Source: Fidelibacterota bacterium (lineage in GTDB: Bacteria > Fidelibacterota > UBA8477 > JABMPR01). Taken from it: a stretch of 64,000 bases of DNA. The stretch spans positions 37,013-101,012 of the forward strand of contig JAERTG010000130.1 in NCBI GenBank assembly GCA_016845065.1. The letters run 5' to 3'. A program made the position numbers and the translations under genes. Every line of letters starts with the position of its first letter. Within the stretch, counting starts at the first letter, position 1. Shown piece by piece: positions 1 to 11,500 of the stretch. The notes under the pieces are model-generated. The model was not told the DNA's origin. It saw only the letters and a program-made list of their open reading frames with translations, and did no database searches.

Positions 1-1
1 A

Positions 2-394
2 GGGGAACTCTGGAAGATAGGTATTGATAGACCCACCATTGGTGGAGCCCCAGGTGCCGATTTGCAGCACGTTATCCAATTAACAGACAAAGCTATCGCC
101 TCCAGTGGAGATTACCGTAATTATCGTGAAGTTGAAGGCAAACGGATTTCTCATTCAATAGATCCCAGGACAGGCTCTCCAATTGCTCATAATCTGGCTT
201 CTGTGTCAGTAATCGCGAACACTTGTCTCCTCGCTGATGGTCTTTCCACCTCTGTGATGGTTATGGGGTTAGAAGAAGGTTTGGAATGGTTGGAAGATAG
301 GGATGACGTGGAAGGATTGCTCATTACGCGAGAAGCCGATGGTTCTTTCAAGGAGTACATGACCAGCGGATTTAAAACTTATATCTATGATTAA
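2..394 (+). CDS. apbE: FAD:protein FMN transferase ApbE, C-terminal part (5' end cut by window)
   Basis: The reading frame is open from the first bases of the window, so the N-terminus lies upstream. ApbE-family enzymes attach FMN from FAD to a Thr of periplasmic or membrane flavoproteins such as NqrB/RnfG, using Mg2+. The visible 130 residues carry the family's hallmark blocks in the right order: a W-K-I-G-I-D-R-P segment, the SGDYRNY block, the HSIDPRTG block and the ADGLST block, whose Asp and Thr correspond to the Mg2+-binding residues. The C-terminal end is normal. The frame converges with the M28 peptidase gene with only one base between the stops. The assignment is firm; whether the protein is a lipoprotein, as most ApbE are, cannot be seen. 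Confidence 0.93.
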   Translation, partial: GELWKIGIDRPTIGGAPGADLQHVIQLTDKAIASSGDYRNYREVEGKRISHSIDPRTGSPIAHNLASVSVIANTCLLADGLSTSVMVMGLEEGLEWLEDRDDVEGLLITREADGSFKEYMTSGFKTYIYD

Positions 395-395
395 T

Positions 396-1379
396 TTATA
401 GCTGGTGTTGCTGAATCCAGTTGAGCACAAATCTTTGTATGTCCTCCCTGCTATTCATGGGGATATCATGCTGGTCCAGATAGGGACCCAGGGCTCTCTT
501 CATGAGATACAGCTCCATATCAACCGGGTCAAATTCAGAGCTACTTGTGCTAAACCTCTTTGAATCTATAGCCTCAATCACACCCACGAGATATTGACTG
601 ATCCTGGACATTTTCTCATAATTTAAATTCTCAGGGATATCACTCTCCTGGTGATAGTGCTCCCATCTTCCACAGGTAAAAAAAAGATAAGCTTCACCAT
701 TTTTACGTAGAACATGATGATCACTTAGATCCCCAACGTACCTATTTAATGTGGCAATATTCTTCAGTCCAACTGGTAGCTTTGTCTCCGTTAAGACATC
801 CGATAAATCTGGATGACTCTCAGCCCCAAAAATGAATAGCAGGTCCTCAAATCCTTCCAAAGGGATATCATGACCCACAAGATCAAGAACCAATCCGGCC
901 TGGATAGCGTCTTGAAGCTGTCTTTCATAGAAATTGGTGGAGCCCATATGTTCTGATAAAAAACGCGGTGGCTCTTCTGCATCTGGAAAAAGGAAGATTA
1001 AGTTTCGTCTCATTTTGATAGTTTTTAGGTGCTCAAGCACATCAAACCAAATGGCAATAGCAGCAGCATTGTCATCTGCGCCAGGTTGATCACCGCAAGT
1101 ATCATAGTGAGCTACCAGTAGGATTGGTTTCAGGGTCTGATCTAATCCAGGCCAGACACCAGCAAGGTTGGAGTAAGATGTTGTCTCAACCTTGTACGTA
1201 TACTCATAGGAATTATTGAAATAGGGTTTCAGGCCGGAAGCTTCCATGCGTGTCTTGAGATATTCAACTGCCGCATCGTGACCAGGACTGCCTACTTTTC
1301 GAGAGCCTGGTGCGGCCAGTTTTTCAACATCAGCTTGTAATTGTGATAACATTCTGTTTCCCGCTAATCGTACTGACAC
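396..1379 (-). CDS. M28-family zinc metallopeptidase (aminopeptidase-like)
   Basis: The 327-aa protein has the full set of M28 di-zinc residues: H91 and D93 in AHYDT, D102 in GADDN, the E135/E136 pair in FPDAEE (general base plus ligand), D166 in LDLVGHD, and a C-terminal His in the HYHQESDIPENLNY segment. M28 enzymes remove N-terminal amino acids from peptides; some members are glutaminyl cyclases with the same fold, and the sequence alone does not exclude that. No signal peptide or lipobox is seen, so the protein is probably cytoplasmic. The start used is GTG at 1379. An ATG at 1352 with a GGGA-type ribosome site is an alternative and removes nine residues. The DUF72 gene lies 41 bases upstream in the same direction. 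Confidence 0.85.
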   Translation of the reverse strand: MSVRLAGNRMLSQLQADVEKLAAPGSRKVGSPGHDAAVEYLKTRMEASGLKPYFNNSYEYTYKVETTSYSNLAGVWPGLDQTLKPILLVAHYDTCGDQPGADDNAAAIAIWFDVLEHLKTIKMRRNLIFLFPDAEEPPRFLSEHMGSTNFYERQLQDAIQAGLVLDLVGHDIPLEGFEDLLFIFGAESHPDLSDVLTETKLPVGLKNIATLNRYVGDLSDHHVLRKNGEAYLFFTCGRWEHYHQESDIPENLNYEKMSRISQYLVGVIEAIDSKRFSTSSSEFDPVDMELYLMKRALGPYLDQHDIPMNSREDIQRFVLNWIQQHQL

Positions 1380-1420
1380 TTCAGCTTAATTTTTGATATC
1401 ATAATGGCAATGTGTGATTG

Positions 1421-2281
1421 TTACAAATGAAGTAACAGTTTTTCTATAGTTACAGGAGCTGAGCCTTCATAATGATTGTTCACGTTTAGATAGACATCCA
1501 TACCAGATTGATCAACCATTTTCCTAACAAGCCGGACTATACCTGGTATCTCCTCATCCTTTGCTGCAACGACCTGGTTCCATTTTTTTCCCGTTGTCTT
1601 CTCAATGCCTTGACGATCAGGTCCCAGAAGGCGAATAATTGAGGTCCCAGATAAAAGGTGAGCATAGTTGGCATAAACTTCCTGGATATCAGGCATGTAG
1701 TATCCCTGACAAAAAGTGTGACCTACTTTGTGGTCTGCTAAAATTTTAAAATAATTGTCAGTGAGGAAGTTGGGGTTCCGGATTTCCATACAAAGTGGTA
1801 TGGATGTGTCTATTGATTTGACAAAGTTTACAAATTTCTCCAGGAATAACTGAGCGGATGGCATTTTAATTTTATTAAGATACTCAAACTGGAGGTTTAT
1901 TCCTCCAATTTGCGGGTGCATCTGCACTAGAGAATCTAGAAAAGTCTGATACAAATCTGGATCAAGGAAATAGGGATTCTCGATGAGTTTACCCGATGTG
2001 TGACTTTTGTATAAGTGAGTGAGACTCAGGCTATTAGGAGCCTTTATGACGAAGCGAAAGTCAGTGGGTACTGAAGCAACATATTCTTCAACTACTTCAG
2101 CTTTTGGTAAAACAACTTTTTCAATTCCAAACAGCGACCAGAACCATTGATCGATTTCGACTGATTTATACTTTCTGGCATATTCCTGGAGAAAATTTTC
2201 CGGTTTACTGGAATTATAAACCAGACCCTCCCAGGAAGGATATTTCCAACTGCAGGTACCAATATGTATGTGTCCAGCCAT
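1421..2281 (-). CDS. DUF72 (YecE-like) TIM-barrel protein
   Basis: The 286-aa protein begins with the DUF72 signature IGTCSWKYPSWEG, followed by the EIDQWFWSL block and the FVIKAPNSLSLTH block that define this family. YecE/DUF72 proteins are TIM barrels found across bacteria and archaea. Their biochemical role is not established, so none is given here. A C-terminal VNNHYEGSAP segment matches the conserved family end. No secretion signal is present. The gene lies just upstream of the M28 peptidase and in the same direction, which suggests co-transcription but does not indicate a shared function. No clear Shine-Dalgarno is seen before the ATG. Confidence 0.85.
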   Translation of the reverse strand: MAGHIHIGTCSWKYPSWEGLVYNSSKPENFLQEYARKYKSVEIDQWFWSLFGIEKVVLPKAEVVEEYVASVPTDFRFVIKAPNSLSLTHLYKSHTSGKLIENPYFLDPDLYQTFLDSLVQMHPQIGGINLQFEYLNKIKMPSAQLFLEKFVNFVKSIDTSIPLCMEIRNPNFLTDNYFKILADHKVGHTFCQGYYMPDIQEVYANYAHLLSGTSIIRLLGPDRQGIEKTTGKKWNQVVAAKDEEIPGIVRLVRKMVDQSGMDVYLNVNNHYEGSAPVTIEKLLLHL

Positions 2282-2398
2282 GAGAGAAGATAGCTGAATT
2301 TCTGCTAATTCGAATAAAAGATCAGCTTGAATCTCAACTTAGAAGCTATCCCTTTACCCACATTTTTTTCTGCCTGCAGCTTTATGAAACTCAGGATA

Positions 2399-5300
2399 TT
2401 AACGCCAGTTAAAAATATCCTCAGAGAATTTGGCGTGGAGCGCAAAATACAGGTTGTGGTACTGGTAATCCAGAAAGCCAAAATCAGCATCTGAATAATT
2501 TTTCAAGATGTACCCCACACCGAGTTGAATGTTTTGATAAACAAGATAATCGACTTCCGCAGCAAGACCGAAGGCACCCTCGCTGGTTGGCGACATATAT
2601 ATATAGCGAGCATCAAGGATACCGCTTATTTCGTTGGTATATGCGTATTCTGCTCGTGATTGGAAGAAATAGGTTTGAGTACTGACACCTTCATCAAAAG
2701 TGGCATCATCATCGCGGACAAAGCGGGTAGCAAAGCGTGATGCCAAGCCAATATGCTTTTCAATCTGCCAATATGAATGAACTGAGAAAATGTAGCGATC
2801 CTGTCGTATTGGAGTGGCTATTTGACTATTGCGATCTGAAACGTAGGCCATTTTTGCCAATGCATTGATCTCATCAGAGTCCTGTGGTCTGTAGGCCACA
2901 CCTGCCTGATAGTTTTCACGAGTCTGAGAACCCATGTTTCCAATCTTATATCTATTTTCCCAGTGGTCTAATTTTACAATTGCACCAAACCCGGCAAAAA
3001 TGCGCATATCACCGCCAAGCGTAATTACACGCTGAAGACTATTCGCATCATCCCTCACTTCATATTTTCCGATGCCTTTCCAAGGCATATCCGGGAGATA
3101 TTCAAATGAGAGCGCCATGGCCTGATGGCTGGGAGTTGGGATCTCAAATGAATCCACGGTAGCTGTATTTTCAAGGGAAACATTGACAACCAGATCCTCA
3201 CGCAGATACCATTTGTTCTTCAAACCGAGTGTAGCACGGTTGCGTTGGTCTCCGGTAATACCACCTATCTCATATTTACCCTCGACATCGGTGTTTTCAC
3301 CCAGACTGGATCTGAAACCCAGGACACTCTGACGATTCACCCCTGTACCCTGGATAAAGCGGTACTTCCAATAAACCTCAAGCTGCTCAGTAATTGGATA
3401 TACCAGTCCAACACTTGTATTGGTAGGCTTGGTCCTGTTGTTAAAGCTTAAATTCTGTTCATGCTCAAAAACTGCTTTAACATGTTCCAGCAGCAAGACG
3501 TCATATTGTGCTTTGAGAAGATTGGAATAATCTTTACTCAGAAGGCTATCTGAAGCGTCAAATTTTTCCCTAAGCGAATTCTCATACCCCAGTTTCAGGG
3601 TTGTATTTTCTTTAACCGGACGTTCAACATGCATATTAAACACACGACTTTCATGAGAATTATTCGTCCCTACCGACCCGCTCTGATCATAATACTCGGA
3701 GGTGATTCTACCATATTTCTTGGAGTCATATTTGGCATTTAATCCGTATTTGAATGAACCACGTTCTGTAGAGGCACCTACTTGTGAAGCGTTGACGAAA
3801 TCATCACCCACTGAGCGTATGTAGCCCTTTAAATTTAATCCTGGATATAGACGGTCTACCTGAACTTCGGTCTTGATTGCGGTTCCAACTGTGACGCTGT
3901 CAATAAATTCATCAGGATTGCGGGATTGACCAATTTCTGCTGAGACGGTAATCTTGTCATTTATAGGAACATTTGCATCAACACCATAGAGCATATAGCT
4001 GGCTGTGGCACGTTGTTCTGCTAGGAATGTGGTACCCACTCTTATTTTTGCACCAGGACCTAGTTTGCTTTGATGACGGAATCCACCAATCCAAGATCGG
4101 GAATTCGAGCCTTGATATTCGTATGAAACCACAATGAAAATTGGATTACCTGCACCATCCAGTGAGGCAACGGGTTGTTTGAACATAAGGGTTCCATCAA
4201 CATAGTTGATTTCATAGTCAAAAAATCGGGTGAGGGTCTTGGTTTCCAGTACGATCTCAGGATGATATCTGTCCTTGGTAACGATTCGTATTTTTTCGGA
4301 GAAACGAGTTACGCTACCATTGTTCAGATAGTAGAAACCACTAATTCCCTCACCCCTAATTTCTTCCTGCTCCATGGATCTGTCGGTAGCAGTAGTAAAA
4401 GCTTGAATTTCATGGTTCTCATATAGATATGAACCAAGTAATCCATTAAAGGTACGGTTATAGGCCGTGAATTCATTGTCTGTCATCTGGGTATTAAAAT
4501 CTCCCAGCAAGACAAAGGATTCTTTTTGTTCAAGTTTAGCAAATAATTTTGATCTGGATTGTGCATCAAAGGTGATGGTGCTTGCGTCACCAAACAAAGG
4601 ATATTGTTCCTGGGGATCAACATCAACAAAAAGTTGATCCAGATAGCCTCTATCTGTATCCAGTGAAGCAGTGAGACGTAAACCAGGTTTGATGCTGCCC
4701 TTGGCATAAAAGGCAGTACGTCCACCCAGTAGAACATGATCTCCCAGTTGGGCATTATTTCTATTTATTATACCAAAATGAGGTAAGTCATTCGGATCCT
4801 GATTTTTTCCAAGTGTGGATAAACTACCAGAAGCTGCACCTACCAGGATTAGAGGTTCTTCTGGAATGGTATAGCTGACATTGAATTGTTGGCTATATCC
4901 AGCAGCTTGAATATCCAGAGTAGAACGTTCTGTAGGTTCAGTCCCGGCTTGAATGCTTAATGATATTGCTCCTTCGATTGCTTCTGCCTGCTGTCCAGTA
5001 CTGTTCTCATCATAATCTTTGTCAATCAAAGTACCTGAGGATAATCTCAGTGTTACCACCTTAACATCGTGTAATCGATAGCCCCATTCATCGAACAGCT
5101 CAAATTTATATTTACCGATGCTTCTCCCATCAGCGGGTAGAACGATATCACCTGAAGCACTTTTAATTTGCCCGACTGGACCCAGGACATGAATTTTCTT
5201 TTCGGCAGTAAAAGTTCGATCTGCTGCACCCAAGGCCTCCACCCTCAATGTAACTGGACCTGCAGGAACCCGAACACTTAGAAAATCCAGCAGTCCATCA

Positions 5301-5512
5301 ATTCTTATGACCTCACTGGCAACTTCAACATCATTGACAAACAATTTTGCCGGTGACCCGGCTTTTCCAGCTACGGTGACTGATATATTATTCAGTTTAC
5401 TGACAGCATTATCCTTTGGCTCAATCATAATTATCTGAGCAAAAATTGTCGTAGATAGGAGTAGACCAACTAGTATTAAAAACAGTCTATTCATTGCCAG
5501 ATTCCGATTCAT
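2399..5512 (-). CDS. large predicted outer-membrane beta-barrel protein with N-terminal Ig-like region
   Basis: This 1037-aa protein has a Sec signal peptide ending near FAQ. About 210 residues of Ig/invasin-like beta structure follow, then roughly 800 residues that alternate polar and aromatic or aliphatic residues with many short turns, as expected for a large outer-membrane barrel. I recognise no TonB box or plug, so I do not call it a TonB-dependent receptor. The ATG at 5512 overlaps the stop of the upstream 2228-aa gene by 26 bases. An internal ATG at 5494 would leave an 8-base overlap and an equally good signal peptide. Either way the two genes are translationally coupled, and the barrel may anchor, export or receive the giant DUF11/OmpA protein. 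That partnership is inference. Confidence 0.6.
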   Translation of the reverse strand: MNRNLAMNRLFLILVGLLLSTTIFAQIIMIEPKDNAVSKLNNISVTVAGKAGSPAKLFVNDVEVASEVIRIDGLLDFLSVRVPAGPVTLRVEALGAADRTFTAEKKIHVLGPVGQIKSASGDIVLPADGRSIGKYKFELFDEWGYRLHDVKVVTLRLSSGTLIDKDYDENSTGQQAEAIEGAISLSIQAGTEPTERSTLDIQAAGYSQQFNVSYTIPEEPLILVGAASGSLSTLGKNQDPNDLPHFGIINRNNAQLGDHVLLGGRTAFYAKGSIKPGLRLTASLDTDRGYLDQLFVDVDPQEQYPLFGDASTITFDAQSRSKLFAKLEQKESFVLLGDFNTQMTDNEFTAYNRTFNGLLGSYLYENHEIQAFTTATDRSMEQEEIRGEGISGFYYLNNGSVTRFSEKIRIVTKDRYHPEIVLETKTLTRFFDYEINYVDGTLMFKQPVASLDGAGNPIFIVVSYEYQGSNSRSWIGGFRHQSKLGPGAKIRVGTTFLAEQRATASYMLYGVDANVPINDKITVSAEIGQSRNPDEFIDSVTVGTAIKTEVQVDRLYPGLNLKGYIRSVGDDFVNASQVGASTERGSFKYGLNAKYDSKKYGRITSEYYDQSGSVGTNNSHESRVFNMHVERPVKENTTLKLGYENSLREKFDASDSLLSKDYSNLLKAQYDVLLLEHVKAVFEHEQNLSFNNRTKPTNTSVGLVYPITEQLEVYWKYRFIQGTGVNRQSVLGFRSSLGENTDVEGKYEIGGITGDQRNRATLGLKNKWYLREDLVVNVSLENTATVDSFEIPTPSHQAMALSFEYLPDMPWKGIGKYEVRDDANSLQRVITLGGDMRIFAGFGAIVKLDHWENRYKIGNMGSQTRENYQAGVAYRPQDSDEINALAKMAYVSDRNSQIATPIRQDRYIFSVHSYWQIEKHIGLASRFATRFVRDDDATFDEGVSTQTYFFQSRAEYAYTNEISGILDARYIYMSPTSEGAFGLAAEVDYLVYQNIQLGVGYILKNYSDADFGFLDYQYHNLYFALHAKFSEDIFNWR

Positions 5513-8500
5513 GTAAATTTACTCTCAGCACTTTCTCAATATTGCCGGATAGTGGTAGTCCCTCATTAAACAATTGAACATTCATAAAGAGTTCGCGTAC
5601 TCCAACAACACCTTCGGGGGCATTAATTTGTACTGGTGAGACGACTTCCAGGCCACCTGCTTCAAGTGTTTGACCCCAAGTTTTGAAGGTACCTGCGACA
5701 TCAACATACTCTAAATCAGTTGGAAGCGCTAGTGTAATAGAAATTGAGTCAGCACTCGCATAAGCTGGGTAGCTCATATTCAGCATCAATGTTGATGATT
5801 GGTTGGCTGGAATTCTCAGGGCAGAATCCGGTGACATACTTTCGAATGCATTCACTGGAATAACAATTTTCTGTTGCAGTGATTCTTTAATAACATCCAG
5901 CTCCAGAAGTGCTGCTTCTCCAACTTCAGCATTCACCAATACCTCAACACGACGGTTGGAGGCTCGACCAATCCAGGTTTCGTTATCGCCTACTGGATAG
6001 TGAGCACCTAATCCGTGAGTATGGATATTATCGGGATTCAAATTATAATTCTCAATGAGGAAGTTCTTCACACTGATTGCTCTCCAGTCAGATAGCAACA
6101 TATTGAATTCCATGCTACCCCGGTTATCAGTAAAACCTTCAATAACTATTTCAATATCTGGTTGCCATGAGAGGAAATCACCCAGTTTGCGCAGACTTGG
6201 CTCTGCAGATGGTTTGAGGTCAGCTGAACCAACATCGAACTGGGTTCCTTCAAGAATCATATTGAAGGACAGAGTTTCAACGAGGGTTGAGATACGTGTT
6301 TCAAGCGTATCGGTAATAATATGATTACCATCTTCATCCAAGAGTTCCAGGTGAGCGGAAACAACACCAGTGTTCTGGACTAATTCATAGTCATCTGGCT
6401 TCATAGCTACGTCAAATTCTGTATGCTTTTTGGCATCCCAATCACCGAAGGTCCATACGTCTCGTTCTACACCACTTACGACAGGTTCCAGATATGTGGA
6501 ATCAATCTTAGCAGTACCAGGTTTATAGATAAATCCTGGAGGTAATTCCTGATGGAAACGTACACTGCGTACAGGTATTTCACCTGTGTAATTAATGTCA
6601 TACATGAACTCGAGTTGGTTGAATTCAGAATCTTCTTCCTCAGCATTAAAGAAGATCATTTCGACACGACGGTTCAGCGAACGTCCTTCTGGAGTACTTC
6701 CATCCTCGAGAGGTTCTGTAGCGCCCATACCTACAGCGGTAATCCGTGATTCATCTATCCCCATGGTTTGAACGAGATAGGTACGGATGGCCTGTGCTCT
6801 GGCTTCTGAGAGAGCCATGTTATCAGCGAAGGTACCACCGGGAGCTACTGGGAGATGATCGGTATGACCCTTGATATCCAGATTGATCTGGGTCTGCCAT
6901 TTCATCAAATCACCAATATTCCGCAATTCATTAAAAATTTCACTCTGCAGGGTTGCTGAGCCCGAAACAAAACCGATTCTTACCAAAAGGCTCCATGGTT
7001 TATATACAAGGAGTCTAAATTCTTCAGTAAGCATTTCTGTTTTCATTTCCAGAGTTGATTCTTTACTAAGAACACTGAATAATTCCATTTTTTCTAATGG
7101 TATGTTGATGTTGATACTATCACCTGAGTAAAGCGTTGCATTCCACATGTTGGAAGCAAGACCAAGAGAATCGACCGTTGAATCAGTTGCGAAGAGTCTG
7201 CCATAGGAAGGCAGGCTACTATCGTCAACGCGTATGGTCAAGTCACCCAGGACTGTTTTCTTAAAGCTGAATCGACCAAGACTATCAGTCATAGTGGCTC
7301 GCGTATCATTCAAGAGCATAACGAGGTCAGCTTGGACTTCTTCATCAGGATCAAAGATGCCATTACGATTCATATCGTAGAAGGCTGTACCTGTAATTGT
7401 TCCTGGTACGGAGATTTCTCGTAAGGCGAAATTTGATTTGGCGATACTTGCAGCAGCGACACGTACCATCTTACTCTGAGTGTCGCCTAGATAATCAGGT
7501 GAATCGAGAATAATCTCGCTCAGGGCAGGGAGTGTACGTTCGTTGACACGGATAACATGCATACCAGCTTCAACATCTGGAACACTGTATTTTCCGTATT
7601 CGTCAGTGATGATTCTGGCACCGTTTTCCATAATGAGTTCGACATTCTTAACCGTCTCTTCATTCTCATCATGAATTCCGTTGGTGTTGGTGTCATAGTA
7701 GACCTTACCAATAATAAGACCACGATCACTGAACAGACCAGGTTTGACAACAACATCAGCAGTTGCAAGATTGGAAATTACGGGGAAGCCCAGAAGGGTG
7801 TGTGCCCTTGCCATAACTTCATTCGTGTTTGTTCCTTCGCGACTATTCATACCAGCAATGATGCGGTATTTCATCGTAAAGGTATCACCAGGTTGCAAGG
7901 TATCCTCAATTGTCCAGGCCATGGCGAGTCGTTTGCCAACAGCCTCCTGGATATTAGGATCACCAATTTTTGAACCGTTGAGGTAACTGGTGTTCTTGCG
8001 GAATTTAAAACCATATGGCAGCACATCTTCGACGACAAAATCATGGATAATATCATCTGCGCTGGTATTGGTCATATTTACTGTATAAGTAACTACATCG
8101 CCAATTTCGATTACACGACGGTTACTCTGTTTGGTTACTTTCAGGAATGGGAAGATGATTTTCGTCTTCGCTCTGGAATTAATATTCCTATCACTCCAGG
8201 TACTGTCGATCGTACTTGCAACCAGAGCCTTGTTCTCAATCCATCCGAGACCAGCATCTATTGTGATCTTAGCATCGAAATCAATGTGGAGTGAGTCCCC
8301 AAGTTGGATGTCGCTTCTGGAGAAGTTCATCTCATTGGTAATGGGGTTCAGACCTTCGTATTTCGTGTTCGCATCAGTCACGACTGTGTTCGCGATTAAC
8401 TCAAGTCCGTTGGGTAGGTAATCAGTAACAAATACAGAATCGTTGAAAGTGACATCCTGTGTACCAAAGTCTAGTCTATAGTGCAGGGTATCGCCAACAG

Positions 8501-11500
8501 CTGCTTCAACTTTATCCACCGTTTTCAGCATATAGAAAGGTGAACTTCTCAAAGTAACATTGGCATTTACAACATAAAGACCAGGCATATTGAGATTCAC
8601 ATCCAAACCACCATCGCTATAGGAACTGATTCCATTGTAAACAACTTCAAGACTGTAGTCACCTGGTAACAGGTTAGTAAAGAAGTATTTACCTGTAGAA
8701 TCAGTATATGTCGAGTCTGTCATGTGATGATCAGATGTTTTCGGTAGTGTGGTTGTGGAATCTGGAATATCACCGTTCACAATGACGAGGATACTATCTT
8801 CAGCGATGATCTCACCGGTTATCTCGTCATAGAGGAATCCAGATACGGAGTTGAGATTGGTTACCAGGTTACCTTCACTTGGTGTATTAATCTCAATTTC
8901 CTGTACTGTTTCATAGGCTACACCGTTATCCCCAACCAAGGTATAGATAATCTGATATAGATCATCCTGATAGATAGGAATAAGGTAGTATCCATTTGCA
9001 TCGGTACTGTCATGTCCAGCATATTCACCAGTATTGACAGCACGTAGTTCGACTCTAATATCTTCCTGCGGCAGACCTTCATAGTTATAGATAATTCCAT
9101 CGAAGGCACCGATAATAAAGGTGACCTGAGTCGTGTCATCAGCCCATTGGGTAGGTGCAAAAACGGCTCTTGCATATGGAGTAGCAGTAATAGCCTCAAA
9201 GGTAACTGTATCAGAAACCAGTGTACTATATGCCACACCGTCGATGGTGGAGGTGATCTTGGCTGAGTCAGGAATAGTTCCTAAGTCAGTATAGAAATTC
9301 ACGTCTACGCCATCTGGTACAGGATTGCCCAGAAAGGAAAATACCTGAGCTGCCAGAGTTGATGTTGCAACACCATTTCCAAGGATTGTTCTAGGATGTG
9401 CATCAACAACAATACTGAGAGGAAGAATATTGGTGGTGAGTGCTTCAGCAGGGATAGCGTCGGATTCATTTGAGACCATCCAGGCGCGATTACCAACTTG
9501 TTCACCATGACCCAACATATCATCTACAGTTGTTGTGATCTGGAAACTTTCAGCTTGTTCAACATTCAGCGGTCCGATAAACCATGAGAGTGAGTGAGAG
9601 CCTGCATCGTAGATATAGTCTCCCGTTGCACTAAGGAATGTCACTCGAGAATCGAGAGTATCAAGGATGCTTACTCCGCTGGCATGATCGGTACCCCAGT
9701 TAGAAACATCAATTTGATAATTGATGGTATCGCCAGGAAAGACCTCTAAATCTGCAGTTTTAGTAAATACAAATTCAGGAGCTGCCTCTACGATTGCTAA
9801 CCAGGTTGCTGTAGCTTGTAGTTCTCCACCTGCATAGATATATGCAGTATTAGGTAATTCCATTCCATTGGGTAATGGATAAATAACCCTTACATCAATG
9901 GTAAACTCATTTGTAGGTTCACTTCTCCTGGTGAGTGGGTTTGCTTCATTCGAGGACTTGCCGCGGTTCTTATTCGCAGCAGTTCCAGGCTCAACTGGAT
10001 CAAGATCACCAACATACCAGGTCACGGAGTGACTGGTAGAATCATAGACACCACCGTTGGTGGCGTTGAGGAAATCAACTTCTGCAGGGAGTGAGTCAAC
10101 AACGACCACATTCACTGCTGTTGTGTCTCCATGATTTTCAAATGAGAGATCATAGGTGATAAATTCACCTGCTTCGATAAAAGCAGTATCACCTACGAGT
10201 ACGATATCCATGATTGGAGCACGTACAATTACCGTATGTATATCAACACTTTGCGCACCCTGATCACAACTAATGAGATTGCTAACGGGAATAACAGCAG
10301 TTCCAATAAAATCATCTGGGACCTTAGCTGTTATGTCTATAACACCATTATCACCAGGATTCAGATCTTCTAGATTCCAGGTAATAATTCCAGTTTCAGA
10401 ATCATAAGTATGTTCACGGGAAGCATTGAGATATTCCAAATCAGTTCCCAGTGTATCTGTGAGGATTACACCAGTTGCTATTTCGGTTCCCAAATTGCTA
10501 TAGTCTAGTCGAAGCTGAAGAGTATCACCGGCTACAACAGTTCTAGTTCCACTCATATCCAGAACAAGTCCTGGAGCAGACAGAATCTCAGTAATTGATG
10601 TAGATTGGTCTTCACTTCCTTCAACACAAGACAGGTGTGCAGTGTTTTCCAGCATTGTACCATCGACAACTGGGTAGTCAACATAGGTGACCATAACAAG
10701 TGAATCGGTGGCACTTGAGGCAATCTCATTCACATTCCAGAGAATGCTGTGAGAAGCTTCATCATACGTGAAATCACCAGAGGTGGAACCAAAAGAAACA
10801 TGTGCGGGTAGGGTATCAATCAAGACTGCATCATGAGCCATTGAGTTTCCAGTATTACTCATTACAAATGTGTAAACCAGTGAGTCCCCTGCCAGGACTG
10901 TTGCAGATGATCGTTTCTCTAATACCAATTCCGGGAAAGCTGCCAGCGAGACAACATGATCGCCCCAACTGGTTCCGGCATTGGCTGTAGAGATCCAAGC
11001 TCTGTTTGTGATTTCGGGTCGGGCCTCTAATAGCGATCCGACCGTTGTAACGACGTCAAGGGTAATAACATTTCCTGCAATCAGAGTTCCAAGGTTCCAG
11101 ACAACAGCACCACTATCGAAAACGCCACCATTTGATGCAGATACGAATTCCAGTGGTTCTGGAAGGGTATCCTGCACTGAGATGGCGTGCACAGGATCCG
11201 GTGAAGTATTATCGATGGTAATCGTAAACTCTACCGTGTCACCAAATGCATACTCCTGATCAGCGGCCCATTTACTAATGGTCTGAATCCAGGGATTTGC
11301 AAATGAATGAACTGAAGCTTCTTTAGAAACTCCCTCTGCATTCTCAACTGATGCAAGGTTGATTAAGGTTGAATTGGCTGGCATGGTTGCATCAACAATA
11401 ACATCGAGGGAGACATTAACTGAGTCTCCCGGTATCATTTCACCAATATTCCAGGACACGGTACTATCTACAAGAACACCCATATCGGATGCGCTCAGAA

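Noticed and set aside
2399..5512. 1037-aa barrel as a TonB-dependent receptor
   Set aside because: I see no TonB box and no plug-domain motifs; the N-terminal part is Ig-like instead.
7557..7973. 138-codon plus-strand frame inside the giant DUF11 gene
   Set aside because: It is a shadow of the minus-strand gene, whose domain order and OmpA motifs are clear through the whole segment.
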